Below are positions 23,095 through 33,053 of a stretch of 64,000 nt of DNA, piece by piece; the stretch's first letter is position 1, and every line of letters begins with the position of its first letter. The DNA is from Cycas panzhihuaensis (Eukaryota; Cycadophyta). The notes beneath the pieces are model-generated. The model did not search any database, had not been told where the DNA came from, and saw only the letters and a list, made by a program, of their open reading frames with translations. Position numbers and translations under genes: made by a program. The stretch is from contig CM041465.1 in assembly GCA_023213395.1 (NCBI GenBank), positions 233,561,741 through 233,625,740 on the forward strand. Reading direction: 5' to 3'.

Positions 23095-23917
23095 TGTTGA
23101 CTTAAGGATTCCACACCCTTGTGGGATCAATACACTTGTCAAGGTTACACAGCGCTATAGTCTAGTTCAGGATATTGTCAACATGGTTATTCACATACAT
23201 TCCACATCTATTTCACATATATTTCACAGAATGATACACAGCAGTACAGAAATCAATACATACTCAGCAAATCATCATCACAACACCAAGAATACACCAT
23301 TTTCCACGTAACTCTTCCTTTTATTAAGTAATCAAGTCAATTTACGGAGGTGGAATGCATACATGCATTCCAAAGACATATCCTTCTGTTACATATGCGT
23401 ACCTAGATGGTACTTATCATACGATGATGCTCCAAATGGTCATCATACATCGCCTCCTGCACCTTTGCGTACCCGTGATAATCGGCTCTCACCCTAACTT
23501 GGTGAATCATGCGTACCTCCTTAAGTACTCATGTTGGTACCTTTTGGCTGAAGGGTTATAACTGCCTGTCATAACCGTACCCCTTCAGTCATGCACCCTT
23601 TCACTAATCACTTGTTTAGGCACTTGATTAATCATCCTTTGTGTTCGTATGTCCGTACGTACGTCTGGCACCTCAACAGGTCTTCACTGGTCCCTTTGAG
23701 TCATGCGTACCGCTTCTGCTCGGTTCCGTTTCGCCGTTGGTACGTATCTGTCATATGTACCCGTTCTAGGTACGTACCTGTCATACGTACCCAGAATGCT
23801 GATTTTTCTGCTATTCTGCCTCGTGCATACCTCCGTACGGTCTGTACCTGCACAACTCAGGTTATCTGACCTACCTCTGGTCCTCACACAGCCATTGGAT
23901 CACTTTTGACTCCAACA
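23095..23917 (-). repeat. gypsy-B 3' LTR (left)
   Basis: Starts tgttgacttaagg and ends gactccaaca. It matches 37414-38225 along its length, with changes and indels clustered at 23334-23460 and 23700-23870, the parts richest in cgtac. It holds an 11-bp duplication (atatatttcac) absent from the other LTR and a perfect palindrome ggaatgcatacatgcattcc. GTAC occurs at least 15 times. Confidence 0.95.
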
Positions 23918-24002
23918 TCTATCCCGGGTCAACAGTTATGGGTTTGAGCATCCTTGCTCAGCAAAACTCAAAAATTTCGGGGTATCCCTCCCCCACTCTG
24001 TC

Positions 24003-25087
24003 TCAAGGTGGCTCCTGCTGCCTCTGTCCTCCCAAAATTTCCTCATTTATTTGTGTCAGGGTGGCAATAATGGCATTCTCCTCCTTTATTTTGTCCTGAA
24101 GGGCAGTTATCTTAGCTTTGTACCCTTCCTCCATTTCCTGAATCATTTGGATGATAGGTCCCGCTTTATCCTGTGGTGTAGGAGGTGCTGAAGGTTCCCC
24201 TGCCTCCGTTGCTGGTGGGAAGTCTTCCCATTCTTCCCAGGATGCTTCTGCTTCCTCTTCCTCCTCTTCCTCCTCTTCTTCTCCCTTCTTTCCTTTTCCT
24301 CGTCTACGGGCAACCTGTTTTGTCCGAAGGGGAAAGGATGTTCTTGGCGTCTTCTGTAGCCAGGTAAGTACCTTTTGCATTTGTTTTTGTACTTCCTCTT
24401 CGCTTCTAGACTAGTCACTGTGTCTGGGAATTCTGCTGCCCACTATTTGATAATTGGCTCCCGAGGAGAGATAGTAGTCCTGGTCAGGTGTACTTCTGGA
24501 CATTGGTAGAATAGAATCGCCAAAAGTAATGAAGGATGGCGGAATGGATGTGTCCTAATCTCCTGTAGCTGTTGCCTCATGTTTTCTGCCAAGAACTCTG
24601 ACTAATTCATTTTTTCTCCATCCCGAATCTTCAACAATACCGGCATCATGCCTCCCTGAATGTAGGTGTACTTTCTCTTGGACAGAAATCTGGAATTGAT
24701 CACTTTGGCCACCCACTGAACTCTGGCATCCATAATGTCTGCTACCCTGATTCCGCCGGACATAATCTGAGTGTTGGGTTGGCATAATTCCCTCAGCCAC
24801 ATTTCCCGGTCCACTTCTGACCTCTTTGTTCCTAGTGGAACCTCTCCCTCCTTGGGAAGTCTAGTAATGGTATGGACTATGTCTGCGTCCATTTTGGCCT
24901 TCCTGCTATCCTCCTTCAGGGCCATTAGGATTTGGTCCATCAGTTCGGGGTCATAGTACATGGGGTTACAGTAAATGTAGTCTCCCCAGCCTGCCTGCTT
25001 AACCTTGGCCTGAAATGGAGCTGGTAGGGCTTGTAGGTCTTGCTTTAGCTTCGGTATGTAGGCCTCCTGGCACCTTGTTGTCCTCAT
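24003..25087 (-). pseudogene. gypsy-B 3' accessory ORF (unknown function)
   Basis: Lies between integrase and 3' LTR, same sense as gag-pol. The likely start is the ATG at 25087 (MRTTRCQEAY); longer readings to 25348 run through the cgtac repeats and look non-coding. The first part (25087-24602) is a compact domain: 'GWGDYIYCNPMYYDPELMDQ', 'REMWLRELCQPNT', 'YTYIQGGMMP'. After a stop at about 24599 the same frame goes on ('SEFLAENMRQQLQE', 'HPSLLLAILFYQC') to another stop near 24449. After a shift, 24380-24003 encodes a basic patch, a run of ten Glu, a Pro-rich linker and a predicted coiled coil ('IQEMEEGYKAKITALQDKI'). It has no signal peptide or membrane helix, so it is not obviously envelope-like. 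It may relate to extra ORFs of Tat-type elements (inference). Confidence 0.6.
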
Positions 25088-25144
25088 GATGGCTGTGGAG
25101 TCCCAGAGATAAGAAAGAAACCTAAGCGTACAATTGGAACCGCA

Positions 25145-25412
25145 TGTACGTACCTCTGAAGAACGCTTGCCGTTACCGGCTTGCGCATCTTGTGATGCGT
25201 ACCGGAGCAATCTCTTGCGTACCGTTTTTCGGAGTCTGTTCCGCTCTGCGTACCGCACGAGAATGCTCGCAGGTACATAATGATTTATTGTTTTGCGGAT
25301 TTTTGTCTTATACGTGCCCTTGGTACGTATAGTGTTAATAGCTTCCATTATACGTACTCGATTGCGTACTTCCTTTGGTACGTATAATGTAACTAATCGC
25401 TTCAGTATCTTT
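25145..25412. repeat. GTAC-rich hairpin array, part 1
   Basis: Repeated forms of 'tgcgtacc' and 'ggtacgtata.tgtaa'. Each unit carries an inverted pair such as 'tacgtac' and 'gtacgta', so single strands could fold into hairpins. Period is about 65-70 bp near the right end, looser on the left. The nested LTR element is inserted into this array; the array resumes at 30037. Confidence 0.75.
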
Positions 25413-25772
25413 TGTTAAGAATTTAACATGGAGGATGCTTAACAAGATCAATAATATCAACAGAGATCAACACAATATAATCAGAATGTATTACCATAGC
25501 AAAAGCACCAAAGACTCAATATGAGCCTTGATGATGTGATGTGTTTACATACTACCTCAACCACCTTTATATACCAAAGAGGTGGGAGACTATACATCCC
25601 AAGTAGTGCATGTGGGACAAATACCTTTGTCCTGACTAATAGCATTATACCACAAACTTGACCAATAAACTTATATCCTTTTACATAGTATTATAATGAG
25701 CTTTTGACCCTAAGACTTAGGACCATTACTTATTATCCTAGGATGCACATACATTAAACATTATTTCCAACA
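25413..25772 (-). repeat. Nested element 3' LTR (left)
   Basis: 360 bp, begins tgttaagaatttaacatgga and ends atttccaaca. The start holds a short palindrome (gttaa...ttaac). Confidence 0.95.
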
Positions 25773-25783
25773 CCTCCCCTTAA
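25773..25783 (-). other. Nested element polypurine tract
   Basis: On the minus strand ttaaggggagg directly precedes the 3' LTR. This fixes the orientation. Confidence 0.85.
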
Positions 25784-25960
25784 TGTTTAATGTGTGAACA
25801 AATGACAATTTGACATATATTGACACTTGACATGAATTTGAGACTATAGACATTAAAGACAACATGACAAGACTGACATGACTATCAATGGACTCTAATG
25901 TACTTTATCTTCTTTGAATCTCCACCGTCTTGATCTTGGAAAGATCTTGAACACCATGTC

Positions 25961-26416
25961 TTAGGCATGGTCTTGGTCTTCAACCTTGTAGTGTCCTTTG
26001 AATTGATGATCCTCGGACTTTGCCTCTTTCAACTTCACACATAATTGAGAATCCAAGTAGTGAAACATGGATAATTCAGAATGATCCTGCATGTATTCAT
26101 CAAAGATATCTTCAAGGTGTCTTTCAAGCATGTCTTCTATCACCTGTTTCCTTCTCCCTGCTTCAGTATGTGAGTGACCAAAGTAGACATTAGCAATGTC
26201 ATCATTATCCAAGTGCAGCAATGAGTTGTCAACTGTTAAGACACCGTTATCCTCCCCTGAATCAATGGGCTTATTGGGACGAGTTCCTGCAAGTTGTGTG
26301 ATACACCCTGTTTTCTTTGTGTCACTCAAGAAGTTCCATGAACTAAGTACAATGAGAATCTCCATGATACTCACATGCATATACTTCCTGATTATAGATA
26401 TGCACACATGGAACAT
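25961..26416 (-). CDS. Hypothetical ORF in nested element, sense strand
   Basis: Up to 151 codons, near the 3' LTR. The second half is polar with a plausible helical pattern ('EAGRRKQVIEDMLERHLEDI', 'FDEYMQDHSELSMFHYLDSQ', 'LCVKLKEAKSED'). No known family recognised. It could be a gag or captured-gene remnant or chance; the first 30 residues look like non-coding sequence. It reads in the same sense as the element. Confidence 0.3.
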   Translation of the reverse strand: MFHVCISIIRKYMHVSIMEILIVLSSWNFLSDTKKTGCITQLAGTRPNKPIDSGEDNGVLTVDNSLLHLDNDDIANVYFGHSHTEAGRRKQVIEDMLERHLEDIFDEYMQDHSELSMFHYLDSQLCVKLKEAKSEDHQFKGHYKVEDQDHA

Positions 26417-27386
26417 TATTTCAATCTAATTGACTTTCATAGTCAGATAACCTATCCAAAAAGTGATATGAATCCGATAAGCAAGAACCTGATGACATGA
26501 TATCCTCCTTATGTTCCTTTGAAAACAACTTTCTAGTGCCTTGTAGGATATGTCGTTATAATTTTGATCTCCTCAAAGATGAGAGTGGAGAATGTAACTG
26601 AGTTGAGGGAGATCATGGATATTTTCCAATACATGCCAATCACTGTATGACCTGTCACCATTTGAATTCTTCCTATCAACTTTTCAACACAAACTAGGAT
26701 AACATTATCCATACCTTTTGTTAGCTCATGTCTCCACGAACTATTATCTAAGGATTGATGCACGAAATTTTCAGCCTCAGTGGTTCCTTGATGAGACTTA
26801 TGGCTTTGTCACCGCTTTTCCTTTTTTTCTTCTTCAACTTCTTCCTCGATTCTTTGACCTTTTGATTCTCTCACTTGTATTTCTTGGTCCTTTTCATTCA
26901 CTTACAAGAGTTTCCAAGCATCCTCGGTAGAGTCCATATTCGTAGAACCCGAATAATAAAGTGATAGGAGGTAGGGAGGTTATCCTTATCAATGGTCGCA
27001 AGTATTACTTCAATAACAATTGCATTTTTCTTTTGAAGATTTCCTCCCATCTTCGTGAGCCATTTCAGTCCCTATGACAGTTTTCCAAAGTTTCTTCACT
27101 ACAAATAGACTTTCCATCCTAATTTTCCAAAAACGAAAATTAGTTCCAGTGTATTTGGGCAGAGGAAAGATGAGATCGATAACCAATATTCATTTATCTC
27201 AGGCACAAAAGTGATAATGTCACTTAACTCCATGATGTGCGAAGAAGTCAATCACAGCTGTAGTTCAAGTACCTCCTCAATTAACAACAACTTGTTCATT
27301 CATTTGTTTTCTACCATCAGATTATGACACAGATGTGCCCTAAATTCTTCAAGGTAAATGGCTTCAGTTAACTGGACAAGCATACC

Positions 27387-28175
27387 ATGCAGGATTCAGT
27401 CATTACCTTGAGAAGGATGTTGCTTCAGTTGGGTGTCGCAGTCTTCCTTCAAGAAACTTCTGACAAACAGTGCTCAGATTTGGTCCCACGTCTCTCTTCT
27501 CACATACAGTTTGGTATTACGAATCATAATCTGCCTTCAGTTCATAATTTTGGTACAAATTTCACCTACTATGTTCTCTTTTTCAGCCATTTAGCTCATA
27601 GCCTGAAACCTTCAAAAGTTCATACACTAATTTTCTGGTTCACCAAAAAAAACCAGCTGCACTGTCGTCCAATTCTTAAGGCCTCCTCCCCACCAACAAT
27701 GCTCTTCAGTTTACACTATGGTTTTAGTTGTCTGGATGAGGAATGGATCCACGTTTACCTGTCCCATAAGAGTTTGAGACCAGTCGCTGGAATCCTGGCA
27801 ACTTCTACAGCACAAATTAACTTCCTAAAGAAGCGGACAGATCATAACCACGAACAGCCAGCCTGGAAAGCCTCTAGTATTCCTTCTTCACCAACTGCTC
27901 CAACAACGACTGGATCCTGTGCGCAGGTTCTTCAACCTAGAGTTACAATTTTTACATTATCCCAATACTCGACGTCAGTTCTCATCTACGTGGTATCTCC
28001 GTCTTACGATAACTTTGAATCGGATCTTCTATTCCTTTTAATCGATTGCGATGGCTACAGTATGTATACTCAGTCTCGATTTGCAGCCATAATGCTTAAC
28101 TGTAGAATTTTCATAGAGACTGTTTGCATGAAGAGTTTTCAACAGGAAGGATTCTTTGTTTGTACTTTCACTTGA
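27387..28175 (+). CDS. Hypothetical 262-codon ORF antisense to the nested element
   Basis: The longest open frame of the nested element, opposite in sense to its LTRs. The product would be rich in Ser, His, Phe and Leu ('VHNFGTNFTYYVLFFSHLAH', 'GFSCLDEEWIHVYLSHKS', 'SSIPSSPTAPTTTGSC'). No known domain, signal peptide or clear membrane topology recognised. An uninterrupted frame of this length is rare by chance in such AT-rich DNA, but youth of the element could preserve any accidental frame. A captured host fragment is another possibility. Confidence 0.3.
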   Translation: MQDSVITLRRMLLQLGVAVFLQETSDKQCSDLVPRLSSHIQFGITNHNLPSVHNFGTNFTYYVLFFSHLAHSLKPSKVHTLIFWFTKKNQLHCRPILKASSPPTMLFSLHYGFSCLDEEWIHVYLSHKSLRPVAGILATSTAQINFLKKRTDHNHEQPAWKASSIPSSPTAPTTTGSCAQVLQPRVTIFTLSQYSTSVLIYVVSPSYDNFESDLLFLLIDCDGYSMYTQSRFAAIMLNCRIFIETVCMKSFQQEGFFVCTFT

Positions 28176-29664
28176 GCTATAGAATTTCGAGCATAAAAAA
28201 AATGCAAAATTCTATCCCAAAAGGAACATCTTAAATATGTGTATTGAGGAGAACAGATATTCAGCCTTTATTACAGACTCAGAACACTATGATTAGAACA
28301 TCTTCTTCTCATGAAGTGACCCGCGACATGTATGCTCACCTTCACGACCAAAGTGGCATCTGGTGCTCTGAATGATCTGCCAGCACCTTCTCCTCACAGG
28401 TGAAAGCAACCTTTTCTGAAGTTGCAGTTATTATTTCTCTTGTTGAATCTTAATATGTATGGCGAAGGGCCTATGAAACACAGACCGTACAGACCCTGTA
28501 CATTCTTTGTGCGGATACTCCACTCCCAACACGGAAAGCCATTCTCGATCTACACAGAAGCTTTACTCGCATTACATTCAGTTTAAAAGCATTCGGGCAA
28601 ATCACTTCACCTCATACCATGGCGAGACAGTCGGACAAATAGCACAAACAACGGATCACGATCTACCATTCTTTCCAATCAAGACACACTCCAATACATC
28701 CTCGGAAAATACAAAAACCAAAAGGTCATGCCGCACTATTTCAGAGAGCACTATTTCACGCCCCGGATCGTCCGGTAGCCGGAACACCAGATCAGGCGGG
28801 AAAACCTTCTCCCATATTCCAGATTGGAGATATATAATTTGGTGCTAATCTCAAATCAAACTGTACGTTGGCAGCCTCAATGCTATCCTTGAACATGTCA
28901 TGTTGCCAAATGGCACCCTTGGTCTGGTTGAAGGACTTGCATAAGTCGTTTATTTCAGACAAAGTGGGTTTCATCTAACGGTTAACAGTCTGCATAGCAA
29001 AATTCTTACTTGCAAGGTAAAAATCCCAAGAAATTATTGCATGCACACGGAATATAAGGCCACGACACCGACCACCACCGACCACTGTACCAGAGACATT
29101 AATCGCTTAGGAAGCTCGATTTACCACGGCTCCCTTCCAAGCCAATCCTCCTGAAAATCTATCCACTTGACACCAAGAAAAAGGGTTGAACAAAAGCAAA
29201 CATTGCAAAATAATACTTCTCCAAAGCAGATCTCAAAACCAGTGTTCCTCAACAGTACCCAGAACCTGGTTTCAAATCTGTCTGGCCCTGGCTGGACTGG
29301 CATTCGCATAATAGGGTTTATGCAGAATCATGATATGAGGAGTGACAAGTGTTTTCTAGTTAACAAATAGCGAGCAGACTGCCTTTAGAACCAACAGGAA
29401 TTTAGGCCAGCATCGTATGCATCGAGTCGTCTCTTTGAACTCACCTCCTATCTCAATATCGCACAGATGATACTCACCTTTTGTACTGAGTTCGATCTTC
29501 ATATCTACTGTGGAGCTGACTCATCATCACAACCACTCAATTCTCCTCTGCCTAGCAGTGAAGCAACAAAACTAGCTGCAACCTTCCAGACATGCGGAAA
29601 AAAAGGCCTCAGCACAAGGTAATCATAACAGCCCTTCAATTTAGGAAGTCACTGTGTATCCCCT

Positions 29665-29676
29665 GCTCTGATACCA
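29665..29676 (-). other. Nested element primer-binding site (initiator tRNA-Met)
   Basis: Minus strand tggtatcagagc, a perfect match to the plant iMet PBS, abutting the 5' LTR without spacer. Confidence 0.95.
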
Positions 29677-30036
29677 TGTTAAGAATTTAACATGGAGGAT
29701 ACTTAACAAGATCAATAATATCAACAGAGATCAACACAATATAATCAGAATGTATTACCATAGCAAAAGCACCAAAGACTCAATATGAGCCTTGATGATG
29801 TGATGTGTTTACATACTACCTCAACCACCTTTCTATACCAAAGAGGTGGGAGACTATACATCCCAAGTAGTGCATGTGGGACAAATACCTTTGTCCTGAC
29901 TAATAGCATTATACCACAAACTTGACCAATAAACTTATATCCTTTTACATAGTATTATAATGACCTTTTGACCCTAAGACTTAGGACCATTACTTATTAT
30001 CCTAGGATGCACATACATTAAACATTATTTCTAACA
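29677..30036 (-). repeat. Nested element 5' LTR (right)
   Basis: 360 bp, four differences from 25413-25772 (near 29701, 29831, 29965 and 30032). It ends atttctaaca. Confidence 0.95.
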
Positions 30037-30362
30037 TCTTTTACACAGTGTGTACCCGACTACGTACTTTTTTTGCTACGTATAATGTAATCTTTTAACT
30101 TACTCCCCTTTGCACTGTGTGTACCTGATTGCGTACTTTTCAGGTATGTATAATGTAATTGAGCCACTTAAAAGTTATTTACACTGTGCGTACCTACCCG
30201 CGTACTTTTCAGGTACGTATAGTGTAATCCCGAGTCACTTTTTGAACTGTGCGTACTTCAATGTCTTCCCTTGGTACATATAGTGTATTTTTAAATTTTT
30301 ATCACTTTTTCAACTTGTACATACCTGGTAACATACCTTTTTGGTACGTATACTGTATTTTG
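30037..30362. repeat. GTAC-rich hairpin array, part 2
   Basis: About five units of 64-70 bp, for example starting near 30045, 30113, 30181, 30246 and 30312. Each has the form cactgtgcgtacct, then tgcgtacttttcagg, then tacgtatagtgtaat. The outer words (cactgtgcgtacc and ggtacgtatagtg) are near reverse complements, so each unit is an imperfect palindrome. Located between integrase and the 3' accessory ORF of gypsy-B. Confidence 0.85.
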
Positions 30363-30599
30363 CTTGTATGTCGTTGAATTTACCTCTGATTTTTTCAGAT
30401 TATGCTGTTGTTACTTATATCAGTAATGAGTTACGGTTATTTTTTATTTTTTCCAAATTTCTTTTCTTTTTGTATCCATACTGAACTGGATCATGGCTCG
30501 GTATCAAGGCAGTTGATTGTGCCTCAACATCATGCAATACAATATGGTACAACCAGCTGATCCTGCTGGTAGGCTGGGCTACTCGATATAAGGCTTGAG

Positions 30600-31660
30600 T
30601 CTGCTACCATTTACCCGAGTTGGTAGCAGAGGTCCGTCGATCTCTCGTCGCCGATCCATTCTCAAAAATTAGATTACTGCGATGTATGGTCCCAACCATT
30701 GCATCTTGAGTTTTCGAGTGCGTTTTGAATTTCTTTGTCATTACAACAACACTTGATCACCTTCGTTGAATTGAGGTTTCCGTAGATGGCGGTCGTGCTA
30801 TGCTTTTTGTCACCGCTTTTCCACATGTTGCAACCAGTTTGCTAAGTGTCGTTTTTCTTCCAGCCACACTAAGTCTTCCAGTCGTCGTTCCAAAGACTGG
30901 AGGTCATCTAATCGACATTGTATCGCCACTCGTAGGCTGGGTATCTCGAACTCTGTCGAAAGAATGGCTTCCGTGCCATAAACAAGCTGGAATGGAGTCT
31001 GTCTGATTGACCTTTTGTATGTCGGACGAAATGCCCATAGCACGGATGGTAACTTCTCGGCCCAATCAAATCTGCCGATGTCGCAAATCTTTCGCAAGCA
31101 ATTCTCGATTATCTTATTTGAGCTCTCTGCTTGACCATTGGCTCTCGGGTAGTATGGAGTTGATTTTTGATGGCTAATCATAAAGGCGGATGTCAACATT
31201 TCAATAGTTTGATTAAGGAAGTGGGCGCCTTGGTCACTTACGATCTCCAATGGGCATCCAAATCCCGTAATCACTACCTCATATAGAAATCTTGCTATAT
31301 TTTCTGCATCGGCTTTTCGTAATGCGCGCGCTTCCACCCATTTTGTCGTATAGTCGGTTGCTACCAGGATGTATCGAGCTTTTGATCTACGTGCCGCTAG
31401 TTTGATTGGCCCCACAAAGTCGAGCCCCCATCTCTCGAACGGTGCCAAAGGTAATATGGGATGTAACGGTTGGAAATCCTGTCGATTAGGTTTCCCCACC
31501 CGTTGGCAATAATCACATGCTTGAATCCACTTTTTGACATCTTCGAACATAGATGGCCACTAGAATCCTGACGTCAAGATCTTTCGCCATGTGGCCAATT
31601 TCCCCATGTGGCCACCTGCTACTCCATGTGCCTGCGACATGATCTGGTTTATCTCATGCT
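30600..31660 (-). pseudogene. gypsy-B integrase
   Basis: The zinc-binding N-terminus spans about 31660-31500 ('HGVAGGHMGKLATW', 'KKWIQACDYCQRVGKP'). The core reads 'WGLDFVGPIKLA', 'YILVATDYTTKWVEA', 'VSDQGAHFLNQTI' and 'YYPRANGQAESSNKIIENCL' with the D, D, E residues in place. The 246-codon frame (31550-30810) ends at 'HVEKR'; a decayed C-terminal domain with 'LKMQWLGPYIAVI' follows near 30700. Function in the family: strand transfer of cDNA into the genome. Confidence 0.93.
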
Positions 31661-32682
31661 GTCGAACACAACGTCATAATACGTCGTCTGGCCCCAATTT
31701 GTACAACTCTCCACTGATAAGTTGATACGGCTCTGCTTTTCTGATGAAATTTCTCTTCCCCGTACGATCTAACTCTGCTGGTACTTCCGGTCGCTAGATA
31801 TTCTGGTATTCCCTCATACCAGTCTATTGGAACTGCTTCCACACTGAACAAAGTTGCATCTGGAAAGTCATCTGGTACCCCCGTGGCTTTTTCTCCATTT
31901 CTGATTCTCGACAACTGATCTGGAATGATATGGGCTTTGCCAGGTTTCACAATGACTTTGAAAGAAAATTCTTGAAACAACATCAACCATCTGCTGATTC
32001 TCCCTCGCATAATCGGTTTATTCACCAAATACATCAGTGCTTGGTGGTCAACGAAAAACAAGAATGGATTTGATAACAAATAGTGTCGAAACTTTTGTAA
32101 TGCATAGACCATGCCGAGTGCTTCCCTCTCTGTCATTGTATAATTTTGCTTAGCTCTCGTAAGTTTCCGACTGGCGAAGCAGATTGGATGATCCATTTTA
32201 TCGTCACTGGGTTGTGCCAATACGCTTCCAATAGCGTATTGCGACGCATCCACATGCACGTGAAAAGTTTTTTTCCAATCTGGGAACCGCAGTATAGGCG
32301 CTGCTACAATGACTTGTTTCAATGTTTTGAATGCTCGTTGCTGATCTTCTGTCCATGTCCACTCAATATTCTTTTTCAACAACTCTTCCAAGGCTCCAGA
32401 TATGTATGCATACCCTCTGATAAACTTTCTATAATATCCCGTCAAACCCAGAAAACCTTTCAGTTGTTTTCTCGTAATTGGTGTCGGAAAGTGCAAAATG
32501 GCAGACACTTTTCTTTGGATCTCGACAATCCTTCTTTGCTGACTATATGCCCTAGTAGGTTCCCAAAGGGTACCAGAAATGTATACTTTTATGGATTGAG
32601 ACACAATTTGTTTTCTCGGCACGTTTGCAACATCTCCCTCAAATTTTTCATATGATTCTTCATTAATCCATACAACGTCCAA
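31654..32682 (-). pseudogene. gypsy-B RT connection and RNase H
   Basis: 342-codon frame. 'RKQLKGFLGLTGYYRKFI' is the RT thumb/connection; RNase H follows with 'FHVHVDASQYAIGSVLAQ' (catalytic Asp), 'TEREALGMVYALQKFRHYLL' (Glu) and 'FFVDHQALMYL' (Asp). The chromovirus-like 'GRISRWLMLFQEFSF' segment is also present. The first 35 residues are out of frame with the preceding RT, showing a frameshift near 32590. Confidence 0.9.
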
Positions 32683-33053
32683 TCGTCTAGGAATACAGCA
32701 ACCTTTTCTCCAATAAACTTTCGAAAGATATTAATCACAATCCGCTGGAATGTAGCTGGTGCATTCGTAAGACCGAATGGCATCACTTTGTAGGCATACG
32801 TTCCCCGTTCTGTTACGAATGTAGTTTTTGCCTGATCTTCTAGGGCAATCTGCACTTGATTGTACCCACTTAATCCATCTGTGAAGGAATAGATCTCATT
32901 TCCCCCAACCGCTTCCAAAATATCCTCTGTAAAAGGTAACGGGAATGGATCCTTCTTTGTCACCTTATTCAACTGTCTGTAATCCATACAGACGCAAATT
33001 TTCCCATTTTTCTTGGGAACCACTACTACAGGGCTCACCCGATCAGTAGTCAA
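32589..33053 (-). pseudogene. gypsy-B reverse transcriptase palm/fingers, FLDD box
   Basis: 154-codon frame: 'SPVVVVPKKNGKICVCMDYR', 'QLNKVTKKDPFPLPF', 'DGLSGYNQVQIA', 'VMPFGLTNAPATFQR', then 'VAVFLDDWTLYG' at about 32703-32671. The catalytic Asp pair is intact but the box is FLDD, not YxDD. The first seven or so residues (frameshift at 33050) link to the preceding block ending 'KMLEAGYIYLD'. In-frame reading is otherwise clean. Confidence 0.93.

Larger units (their letters stand above)
25413..30036 (-). mobile_element. Nested non-autonomous LTR element (LARD-like), minus strand
   Basis: 4,624 bp, bounded by two 360-bp LTRs differing at only 4 positions. Flanking 5-mers tcttt (25408-25412 and 30037-30041) are identical. 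A perfect iMet-type PBS and a purine tract show it reads on the minus strand. The 3.9-kb interior has no protease, RT, RNase H or integrase in any frame, so it must have been moved by proteins from another element. Length and lack of pol match large retrotransposon derivatives. Low LTR divergence makes it the youngest dated insertion in the window. Confidence 0.93.

Noticed and set aside
23591-23909. Plus and minus ORFs in the gypsy-B LTR with Tyr-Val-Pro-type repeats
   Set aside because: They are translations of the gtacgta-rich LTR; overlapping frames on both strands, not conserved in the partner LTR.
24143-24418. Lys/Arg-rich frame and its plus-strand Ser-rich mirror
   Set aside because: Shadows of the poly-Glu coding region of the gypsy-B accessory ORF.
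24003-25087. Envelope-like identity for the 3' ORF
   Set aside because: No signal peptide, transmembrane helix or cleavage motif is visible.
25088-25348. N-terminal extension of the accessory ORF
   Set aside because: It reads through the cgtac repeats and gives a repetitive Arg-Tyr-Ala pattern; the ATG at 25087 is a better start.
25145-30362. CRISPR-like array from regularly spaced cgtac repeats
   Set aside because: Eukaryotic DNA, repeats are palindromic and diverged, spacers are not unique, no cas genes; it is a tandem repeat inside a retrotransposon.
32146-32655. 169-codon plus-strand ORF
   Set aside because: Shadow of the gypsy-B RT/RNase H frame on the opposite strand.
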